A stretch of 64,000 nucleotides of DNA, taken from JAKQIM01 sp029557965 (GTDB lineage Bacteria; Chloroflexota; Anaerolineae; Anaerolineales; UBA4823). The position numbers were made by a program, and so were the translations under genes. The stretch spans positions 1-64,000 of the forward strand of contig DAOQUL010000006.1 of NCBI GenBank assembly GCA_035341015.1, in the 5' to 3' direction. Shown here piece by piece: positions 22,602 through 29,498 of the stretch (positions are counted from its first letter, which is position 1; every line of letters starts with the position of its first letter). The notes under the pieces were generated by a model. It saw only the letters and a program-made list of their open reading frames with translations. It was not told the DNA's origin and made no database searches.

Positions 22602-23684
22602 ATGAAAACAATAACACCCCCATTAGACGGCCCAGTGTGTCCGCTTCCCCTTACCCACCACGATCAAATCGTTTTAGGCCATGGCAGTGGCGGGAAGATG
22701 ACTCACGATCTGATCGCAAAAGTATTCCGCCCTCCGCTGTCCAATCCCGCGCTGGATGCCGGGGACGACGCGGCAGTCGTTCAAGTTTGCAATGTGGCAC
22801 CCAATCAGGCGCCCCTGAGATTGGCTGTCAGCACCGATTCGCACGTGGTTTGGCCATTGTTCTTCGCAGGTGGAGATATTGGCCGCCTGGCGGTATGCGG
22901 CACCGTCAACGACCTGGCAATGATGGGCGCCAAGCCACTTTACCTGACAGCCGGATTCGTCATCGAAGAAGGACTCGATATAGCTGTCTTGCAGCAAGTT
23001 GTAACATCGATGCAGGCCGCCGCACAAGAAGCCAGGGTACAAATCGTTGCCGGTGACACAAAGGTCGTGCAAAAAGGGAAGGCCGATAAACTGTTTATCA
23101 ACACAAGCGGGATTGGCTCTATAAACACCGATATCCATATCAATGGCTCCAATGCCCAGCCGGGCGATATCGTTATCGTATCGGGAACCTTAGGGGACCA
23201 CGGCATAGCAGTGCTTGAAGCGCGCGGCGAGCTTGGGTTCGAAACCAATATACAAAGTGATGTAGCCCCACTGAATCACCTAGTTGAGGCGATTTTATCC
23301 GTTAGCCATCAAATACACGTCTTGAGAGATCCAACCCGCGGTGGATTGGCAACCAGTCTAAACGAAATTGCCGCCCAATCTCAGGTTGGCATTCTCCTGG
23401 AAGAAAATCAAATTCCAGTCCATCCCACGACCGCGGCAGCCTGCGAAATGCTGGGGTTTGATCCATTATACGTAGCCAATGAAGGCAAGCTCATTGCAAT
23501 CGTGGGGCCAGACGATGCCCAGGTTGTTTTAGATGCAATGCGCGCCACACTTTATGGGGCCGGTGCAGCCATCATTGGCGAGGTGGGCAGCCATCATCCA
23601 GGGCGCGTTCTACTGAAGACGGCCATTGGAGGCACACGGATTGTTGATGTCTTAGCCGGAGAAATGCTGCCCAGGATCTGTTGA
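22602..23684 (+). CDS. hypE: Hydrogenase maturation protein HypE
   Basis: A 360-residue PurM-like enzyme that dehydrates its own carbamoylated C-terminus to a thiocyanate. The N-terminal GHGSGGKMTHDLI and the ATP-site DDAAVV are visible, and the sequence ends LPRIC, with the essential terminal Cys exactly in place. The last 33 bases overlap the 3' end of the convergent methyltransferase gene. This completes hypABFCDE. No hydrogenase subunit is encoded in the window. Confidence 0.97.
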   Translation: MKTITPPLDGPVCPLPLTHHDQIVLGHGSGGKMTHDLIAKVFRPPLSNPALDAGDDAAVVQVCNVAPNQAPLRLAVSTDSHVVWPLFFAGGDIGRLAVCGTVNDLAMMGAKPLYLTAGFVIEEGLDIAVLQQVVTSMQAAAQEARVQIVAGDTKVVQKGKADKLFINTSGIGSINTDIHINGSNAQPGDIVIVSGTLGDHGIAVLEARGELGFETNIQSDVAPLNHLVEAILSVSHQIHVLRDPTRGGLATSLNEIAAQSQVGILLEENQIPVHPTTAAACEMLGFDPLYVANEGKLIAIVGPDDAQVVLDAMRATLYGAGAAIIGEVGSHHPGRVLLKTAIGGTRIVDVLAGEMLPRIC

Positions 23685-24260
23685 GCTGTTCACAGCCAGC
23701 TTCTCAACAATCACCCAGGCTGTATATCTTTGATAAGCAATCTGCACCCTCGCACTTGGGTCACCAAACAACCTGCCAATGCGCGGTGGTGAGACAAAAT
23801 GGCTGCGCATTAGAGTCAGCTTCTCGCCCAAGGCAGCCAACTTTACGATCCACTTCTGAATATCCGGCTCTTCGATAACCAACCGTCCCCCTGGTTTTAA
23901 TACACGCCACAACTCACGTGCTGTCTGAATATGATCACACACGTGATGAAATGCATCCACCATCACGATGCGATCAAAAGCAGCATCATCGAATGGCAGA
24001 TTTTCCGAGAAAGAACATACCGGCTTTAAACCATTCTTCAATGCCGCTTGCCGGAGCATGCCGGCAGAAAGATCAGCCACAACAATAAAGGGGATTTTAT
24101 CTTGCAGAGCGCTCGCTACCCTACCGGTTCCCCCTCCCGCGTCTAAGAGCTTACCAGAAGAAGGTAATGCCAGGTGCTGCTTTAGCTGGTCAACATTTTC
24201 AAGCTTGATCAAACGATCATAAAGAGGGGCTAAAATGTCAAAATGTTCTAGATTGGCCAT
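23652..24260 (-). CDS. Class I SAM-dependent methyltransferase
   Basis: A 202-residue methyltransferase of the UbiE/Methyltransf_11 type. The SAM-binding motif LLDAGGGTGRVASAL (about 36-50), the acid of motif II (VVADLSAGMLRQA) and motif IV (FDRIVMVDAFHHV) are clear. Substrate unknown; a small lipid or quinone is more likely than protein. The gene runs against hypE and their coding ends overlap by 33 bases. It follows the small acidic gene on the same strand after a terminator. Confidence 0.88.
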   Translation of the reverse strand: MANLEHFDILAPLYDRLIKLENVDQLKQHLALPSSGKLLDAGGGTGRVASALQDKIPFIVVADLSAGMLRQAALKNGLKPVCSFSENLPFDDAAFDRIVMVDAFHHVCDHIQTARELWRVLKPGGRLVIEEPDIQKWIVKLAALGEKLTLMRSHFVSPPRIGRLFGDPSARVQIAYQRYTAWVIVEKLAVNSSTDPGQHFSG

Positions 24261-24289
24261 TGCGAACCCTACCCCAACAATTAAACACC

Positions 24290-24312
24290 AGGCCTCCCAG
24301 TGCGGGAGGCCT
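24290..24312 (-). terminator. Intrinsic terminator between the acidic gene and the methyltransferase gene
   Basis: AGGCCTCCC/GGGAGGCCT (24290-24298, 24304-24312) forms a perfect 9-bp stem with a 5-base loop. On the minus strand it is followed by TGGTGTTTAATTG, a moderate T-rich tail. It lies just downstream of the small acidic gene. Confidence 0.7.
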
Positions 24313-24338
24313 GCTTAATTAGCTATTCAATCTACGAG

Positions 24339-24578
24339 TTAAAATTCATCCTCGTCGATCCAGAGGTCCTCGTCTTCATCGTCAACATCAATTTCTTCCC
24401 ATTCCTCCATTTCTTCCATCTCTTCTTCCTCTTCATCCCACTCGGCTTCCACCTCGGCGTCATCAGCCCGAGAGTAAGTCATGCATCCCATGTCAGGGTC
24501 TACCTCGACGGCTGCCGCACCGCAATACCCATCGTCCAAAAAGACGCAATCAACATAGTGGCATCTGATACGGGGCAT
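24339..24578 (-). CDS. Small Cys-containing protein with very acidic tail
   Basis: A 79-residue protein. The first 36 residues hold four Cys (CHYVDCVFLDDGYC...GC), a pattern that could bind metal. The remaining half is almost only Asp, Glu, Trp and Met (DEEEEEMEEMEEWEEIDVD). The SD AGGAGG is ideal and a TATAAT box lies 20 bases upstream, so it is probably expressed well. I do not know the family. Possible roles are metal buffering or binding a basic partner such as a nucleic-acid protein; neither is shown. Confidence 0.8.
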   Translation of the reverse strand: MPRIRCHYVDCVFLDDGYCGAAAVEVDPDMGCMTYSRADDAEVEAEWDEEEEEMEEMEEWEEIDVDDEDEDLWIDEDEF

Positions 24579-24597
24579 AGCATCCTCCTAAAGAATG

Positions 24598-24603
24598 ATT
24601 ATA
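24598..24603 (-). promoter_or_regulatory. -10 box of the small acidic gene
   Basis: Minus-strand TATAAT at 24603-24598 precedes the AGGAGG SD and the ATG at 24578. The leader would be only about 13 bases. A clear -35 is not seen. Confidence 0.5.
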
Positions 24604-24709
24604 TATAACACATTCCAGAACAATCTCGTAAAGTTCGCTTTTAGCTCTGTTCCAGACGGCAGTGATTTTACCTCAGAAGACGCAATCAGAAAAGGAAATT
24701 TGATACATT

Positions 24710-27019
24710 TTAACCTGGGCGAACACGATGAACATCAAAAACATTCGGTAAAGCATCCACGCGGGTTAGAAAACGCGTCAATTGCTCAACGTCCTTGACC
24801 TCTAGGATCAGATTCATAGTCGCAAGGCTGAGCTTCTTATCATGGTTCACTTCGCCCTGTACCTGCTTCATGCTAATCCCTTCATCGGTCATCAGGCTTG
24901 ATACGTCATGTGTCAGGCCCGAGCGGTCGTAAGCCCTGACCCGCACAAGCACCGGGTAGGTACGCTTAGACTCACCCCACGACACGCGAATGAGCCTCTC
25001 GTGCTCGCGCAAGCGGTAGATATTTGGGCAATCCTGACGATGAATGGTAGCACCTCGCCCCCTGGTCACGTATCCCACAATTGCATCACCCGGAACAGGA
25101 TTACAACAATGGGCAATTGTGGTCAGCAGCCCTTTTAACCCCACCACCATGATCGAATCGTGCCCTTGTACTTTTCGTATTTCTCCTGCATCTTCCCCGC
25201 CCGTCCCAAGGGCAGCCTCTAATGCGTTTTCATCATCTCCGGGCTGAGAACCAAATTTCTTACCATCCTCATCATACTCATTTTGCATCAGGTGGTTGGC
25301 GATCCGCATGAAGGGAAATTCACCACATCCCAACGCCACTAACAAATCATCCAGTGAACGGAACTCAAATTGGCGCGCCAACTGTTCCAAATTCACATCA
25401 ACTAAGCCCAAACGCCGCAGTTCGCGGTCGATCATTTCTCGACCCTGGTTTATGTTTTTCTCACGCGCTTGCCGCTTAAACCAATATCGAATCTTAGCCT
25501 TGGCCCTTTGGGTCTTAACCAGGCCCAGGCTTGAATTCAACCAGTCGCGGCTTGGTCCACCTCGCTTGGCAGTAAGGATTTCTACCCGTTCCCCAGTTTT
25601 AAGGGCATACTCAAGCGGGACAAGCTTTCCATCGACCTTGGCCCCTCTGCAACGATCACCAATATCCGTATGAACATGATACGCAAAATCAATCGGGGTG
25701 GAGCCGGCAGGCAAGTCAATAATGTCCCCCTTTGGCGTAAAGACATAAACACGGTCTTGAAAGACGTCCGTCTTTAGGCTGTCAACAAACTCGCCAGCAT
25801 CCACAACATCCTTCCGCCAATCCATCACAGAGCGCAGCCAGGAGATCTTTTTCTCATATATCTCATCGCGTGAAACACCTTCCTTATAACGCCAATGAGA
25901 CGCAAAACCTAATTCGGCATCATGATCCATGTCTGGGGTGCGGATCTGCACTTCCAAAGTTTTACCATCATCGTAAATAACCGCCGTATGAAGCGACTGA
26001 TAGTGGTTTTCTTTTGGCACAGCAATGTAATCGTCGAACTGCCCAGGAATGGGATGCCAATGGGTGTGAACAATGCCCAGGGTTACATAACAAGCTTGTA
26101 AATCTGGCACAATGACCCGTACACCACGCACGTCATGTACGTCGTCAAAGGCCAATCCTTTCCGTTGCATTTTTCGATAAATTGAGTAAATATGCTTGGG
26201 ACGGCCAAAAATCTCAGCATGAATTCCAAACCGCTCAATCAACTCCTTCATGTTCCGAATGATTTCTTCAAGCTCTCGCTTGCGGTTAGGGTCCTGTTCA
26301 GCAATGTCCCTGGCAATATCACTATATTTCTCAGGATCAACGTGCCGGAAACTTAAGTCTTCCAACTCCCACTTGATCTGCCATATGCCCATTCGATTGG
26401 CCAGCGGAGCAAAAATATCCAGGGTTTCCTGGGCAATCCGCTTGCGCTTCACCTCAGGCACATAGGCCAATGTGCGCATATTATGAAGCCGATCAGCCAA
26501 CTTAATCAACACCACGCGCGGATCATCACCCATGGCCATGAATGTCTTGCGCAAAGTCTCCTGGATCAAATCCTGCTTACGGCTTCGTATGCGCGGACCA
26601 GGCTCCGCTTCTTCCTCGCCCCGACTATGCTTGGAGACGGTTTCCGACTTCTCTGCAGAAGCGGTCTCATCTTCCCAGTACTGATCATCTCGAGACACTC
26701 GCGGTAGGTGCTTGAGTTTTGTTACACTATCCACCATTTTCGCGATTTCATCCCCAAAATCGCTCCGCAAAGCATCCAGAGTAAGACTTGTATCCTCTAC
26801 AGTATCATGTAGCAAAGCTGCCGCCACCAACACCGGGGGCACTCGCATATCGGCCAAGATCTGTGCCACAGCAACACAATGAGTGACATAGGGATCGCCA
26901 GAAGCCCGCTTCAGCCCCCTGTGAGCTTGCTCAGCAGCTTGATAGGCGCGCATAACCAGGTCGCGATCAGCCACCGAATAATACGAAGGAAGAGATGCCA
27001 TCAGGTCATTAATCAACAT
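24710..27019 (-). CDS. rel: Bifunctional (p)ppGpp synthetase/hydrolase
   Basis: A 769-residue RelA/SpoT homologue controlling the stringent response. The HD hydrolase domain (about 25-210) has AALLHDTVEDT and ADRLHNMRTL, both intact, so hydrolysis is expected. The synthetase domain (about 270-390) has VPKENHYQSLHTAV and EVQIRT. TGS (about 425-485, VFTPKGDIIDLPAGSTPIDFA), a helical/zinc-finger-like region and a C-terminal ACT domain (about 690-765) follow. A stretch of about 35 acidic/basic residues near 125-155 (SAEKSETVSKHSRGEEEAEP) inserted in the HD domain is not usual. Length is otherwise normal. Confidence 0.95.
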   Translation of the reverse strand: MLINDLMASLPSYYSVADRDLVMRAYQAAEQAHRGLKRASGDPYVTHCVAVAQILADMRVPPVLVAAALLHDTVEDTSLTLDALRSDFGDEIAKMVDSVTKLKHLPRVSRDDQYWEDETASAEKSETVSKHSRGEEEAEPGPRIRSRKQDLIQETLRKTFMAMGDDPRVVLIKLADRLHNMRTLAYVPEVKRKRIAQETLDIFAPLANRMGIWQIKWELEDLSFRHVDPEKYSDIARDIAEQDPNRKRELEEIIRNMKELIERFGIHAEIFGRPKHIYSIYRKMQRKGLAFDDVHDVRGVRVIVPDLQACYVTLGIVHTHWHPIPGQFDDYIAVPKENHYQSLHTAVIYDDGKTLEVQIRTPDMDHDAELGFASHWRYKEGVSRDEIYEKKISWLRSVMDWRKDVVDAGEFVDSLKTDVFQDRVYVFTPKGDIIDLPAGSTPIDFAYHVHTDIGDRCRGAKVDGKLVPLEYALKTGERVEILTAKRGGPSRDWLNSSLGLVKTQRAKAKIRYWFKRQAREKNINQGREMIDRELRRLGLVDVNLEQLARQFEFRSLDDLLVALGCGEFPFMRIANHLMQNEYDEDGKKFGSQPGDDENALEAALGTGGEDAGEIRKVQGHDSIMVVGLKGLLTTIAHCCNPVPGDAIVGYVTRGRGATIHRQDCPNIYRLREHERLIRVSWGESKRTYPVLVRVRAYDRSGLTHDVSSLMTDEGISMKQVQGEVNHDKKLSLATMNLILEVKDVEQLTRFLTRVDALPNVFDVHRVRPG

Positions 27020-27272
27020 ACCCGTACCCGTTGCGTCATAGTATAATCATCCAATAGCTACCCGGCAAGGGTGATTATTAGCTATGAGAGTAGCGTTAAT
27101 TTATGATTATCTTTTCAAAAAGATACGACATCCGTCTTAACTTCTCCAAAAGTCCATCTTAAGCAAAAAGATGTTATATAATTACACTTGGATTGTTACC
27201 ACACCATTTCTGCTCGCTGTTCACAAAGATCCGGTTTCTTCGAACAGCCGGGTAGGCATTTAGGAGGTTCCT
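27020..27272. other. Intergenic region, divergent control of rel and the ABC importer
   Basis: No gene is visible in these 253 bases. A TATAAT box on the plus strand at 27177-27182 could start the importer transcript; its -35 is weak. A short inverted repeat (AATAGCTACCC / ...TTAGCTATGA, around 27052-27088) may be a control site. The 90-base leader ends in the strong SD GGAGG of the permease. Confidence 0.45.
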
Positions 27273-28460
27273 TTGGCTCAAACTGCTGCTTCCTCCCATT
27301 TATCGAGCAAGGCGCGCCGCATCCGCTGGATCGATATAAAGGAAAACATCACCGGTTATTTGTTTATTCTGCCGGCCCTGATTGTAATTGGCATGTTCGG
27401 GTTCTTCCCAATGGGTTATGCCTTTTACATGAGCACCTACAATTGGCGCGTCAAGCAGGGTGATTTTATCGGGTTGGACAACTATTTGAAGGCGCTAGGT
27501 GATTGGGGCGGCGCTCTTATCTTTGCCGGAGGGTTTGTCCTCCTGATCATTGCTTACTTGCTTTGGACAGGGGCCTTCAAGCCGGCAAAAAGCTGGATGT
27601 ACACAGCGGTTCGGATTGCAGCAGCGCTGATTTTAATAGCAGGCTTCTTTGCTATATCAGATGGCTGGGGAAAAATGGAAGCCACTGGAGACGTAGAGTT
27701 CCTGAACTCGTTGCCGTTAACTGTGTTTTACTCCCTGGGAGCCGTGCCAGCCGAAATCATCATTGGCATGGTCTTAGCATACCTGTTATTTCAAAAAATC
27801 CGTGGCAAAGAGTTTTTCCGCATGCTCTTCTTTTTGCCTTATATTACCCCTGCGGTTGCCACAGCCATGGTTTTTCGTTCGATTTTCAGCTCGCGCGAAA
27901 CATCTCTGGCAAACCAGGTAATTGGTTTGTTTGGCATGGAAGCGCAGAAATGGTTATTCGAACCCCGACCGTTCATTCAGTCCTTCTTCGGGATAGATGT
28001 TCAAAGTCTGAACCTGCCTACCCTCTTGGTAGGTCCTAGCGAAGCGCTGGTCTCGATCACCTTCTTTGGCATCTGGACGTATATTGGGTACAACACGGTA
28101 ATCTTCCTGGCGGGCTTGGGTGCTATTCCCCATGAATTATACGAGGCTGGTGAAATTGATGGGGCCAACAAATGGCAGCTTTTCCGTCATATCACCCTCC
28201 CCCTGCTCTCGCCAGTAACCTTTTACCTGGCAATCATCGCCTTTATTGGCACATTCAAAGCCTTCAACCACATCTATGTCATGCGCGTGCCATCTGCCCA
28301 AGGCACGGCTGATGTTACCAGTATTTTCATCTTTGACACATTCTACAAAGCAAACCAGTATGGATATGCTGCTGCGCAAGCAATCATCTTACTGGCGATC
28401 ATCTTGTTCTTGACCTTTGTTCAGAACAAGGTCTTTGGCGAAAGGGTTTTCTATGGCTAA
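27273..28460 (+). CDS. ABC sugar importer permease with an inserted helix pair
   Basis: A 395-residue inner-membrane permease of the MalF/UgpA type. It starts at TTG after the strong SD GGAGG. TM1 lies at about 28-48. After YLKALGD a two-helix insertion (about 80-99 and 108-128) is followed by FLNSLPLTVFYSLG, where family members normally continue directly. The EAA loop that contacts the ATPase is EAGEIDGANKWQLFRHITLP (about 290-309). Typical members are near 300 residues, so this one is about 95 longer. It overlaps the second permease gene by 8 bases. No ATPase gene is in the cluster. Confidence 0.9.
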   Translation: MAQTAASSHLSSKARRIRWIDIKENITGYLFILPALIVIGMFGFFPMGYAFYMSTYNWRVKQGDFIGLDNYLKALGDWGGALIFAGGFVLLIIAYLLWTGAFKPAKSWMYTAVRIAAALILIAGFFAISDGWGKMEATGDVEFLNSLPLTVFYSLGAVPAEIIIGMVLAYLLFQKIRGKEFFRMLFFLPYITPAVATAMVFRSIFSSRETSLANQVIGLFGMEAQKWLFEPRPFIQSFFGIDVQSLNLPTLLVGPSEALVSITFFGIWTYIGYNTVIFLAGLGAIPHELYEAGEIDGANKWQLFRHITLPLLSPVTFYLAIIAFIGTFKAFNHIYVMRVPSAQGTADVTSIFIFDTFYKANQYGYAAAQAIILLAIILFLTFVQNKVFGERVFYG

Positions 28461-29358
28461 TATCACAGCAGCAAACAGGGGCATCAAACACAAAACGCCG
28501 TTTTTCGAGCGCATCAAGCCGGGACATTTACTGATCTATGCACTGTTGATTTTTGGCGCGCTTGTCTCGATCGTGCCATTCTTCTGGATGGTCTCCACAT
28601 CATTGATGACCCTGGGTGAGACGATCAATCGCCAGTGGTTACCCAAGGTACCCCAGTTTGATAATTATATAGAAGCCTGGGAGGAAGCACAGTTCAACAA
28701 GTACTTCCTCAACAGCGTCATCATCACCCTCACCACCCTGGCAGGCTTACTCTTTACGTCTGTGCTTGCTGCATACAGCTTTGCCCGTATCAAGTTTGCG
28801 GGCCGTGGTCTGATCTTCACTTTGCTGTTGGCGACAATGATGATCCCCGAATCGGTTACCATGATCCCGAACTTTCTTATGGTGCGCGGGAGCATTTTCC
28901 CCCTGCCTGGGCTGCCGGCATGGAAAGGTTCTTGGTTGAACCAATTACCGGCACTCACCGTACCATTCATGGCCAATGCTTTCAGCATCTTCTTGCTGCG
29001 CCAGTTCTTTGCCAAGATCCCTGAAGAATACTGGGATGCTGCCCGCCTGGACGGGGCCGGCCATTTGCGCTACTTGATCCAGATTGTGCTTCCAATGAGC
29101 AAAGCCCCGCTTCTAACCGTCGTGATATTCTCATTTATTGGCTCATGGAATGCTTTCTTGTGGCCGCTCTTGGTGACCACAAAGCCTACCTGGCGCCCCT
29201 TGATGGTTGGCCTCTATACATTTGTGACGGAGGCCGGGCCCGAAACCCAACTGCTGATGGCTGGTGCAGTGATCACCCTGATCCCAATCCTGATCCTGTA
29301 CTTCTTGACCCAAAAGCAGTTCACCGAAGGTATTGCTACTTCAGGCCTGAAAGGTTAA
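28453..29358 (+). CDS. ABC sugar importer permease, second subunit
   Basis: A 301-residue permease of the MalG/UgpE type with six predicted membrane segments, the first at about 27-47. The EAA motif is WDAARLDGAGHLRYLIQIVLP (shown only to its core: DAARLDGAGHLRYLIQIVLP). It should pair with the larger permease and with a shared ATPase encoded elsewhere. The ATG lies inside the end of the previous gene after AAAGGG. The substrate-binding protein gene follows after 136 bases. Confidence 0.92.
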   Translation: MANITAANRGIKHKTPFFERIKPGHLLIYALLIFGALVSIVPFFWMVSTSLMTLGETINRQWLPKVPQFDNYIEAWEEAQFNKYFLNSVIITLTTLAGLLFTSVLAAYSFARIKFAGRGLIFTLLLATMMIPESVTMIPNFLMVRGSIFPLPGLPAWKGSWLNQLPALTVPFMANAFSIFLLRQFFAKIPEEYWDAARLDGAGHLRYLIQIVLPMSKAPLLTVVIFSFIGSWNAFLWPLLVTTKPTWRPLMVGLYTFVTEAGPETQLLMAGAVITLIPILILYFLTQKQFTEGIATSGLKG

Positions 29359-29400
29359 TGGATACCGGCTTGTATACAAGTCGTTACCAAATTGTAAATA

Positions 29401-29498
29401 AAAGGAGGTACTACCACATAAACATTTTAAACCCAATAACCGTAACCACAGATTATCTATATCTAGATCAAACCAACAAAGGAGAAGAAACAAAATGA
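29401..29498 (+). other. Possible leader ORF with ATA start before the binding-protein gene
   Basis: A perfect SD, AAAGGAGGT (29401-29409), stands 8 bases before ATA (29418). From there a 26-codon frame runs to a TGA (29496-29498) that overlaps the binding-protein ATG as ATGA. No ATG, GTG or TTG is in reach of the SD. It may be a leader peptide with a rare start, a relic of a mutated start, or a stand-by ribosome site. The main gene has its own SD (GGAGAAG). Confidence 0.3.

Noticed and set aside
22445..23056. Plus-strand frame of 203 codons across the hypD-hypE junction
   Set aside because: It is very Arg-rich, out of frame with two conserved genes and has no family match.
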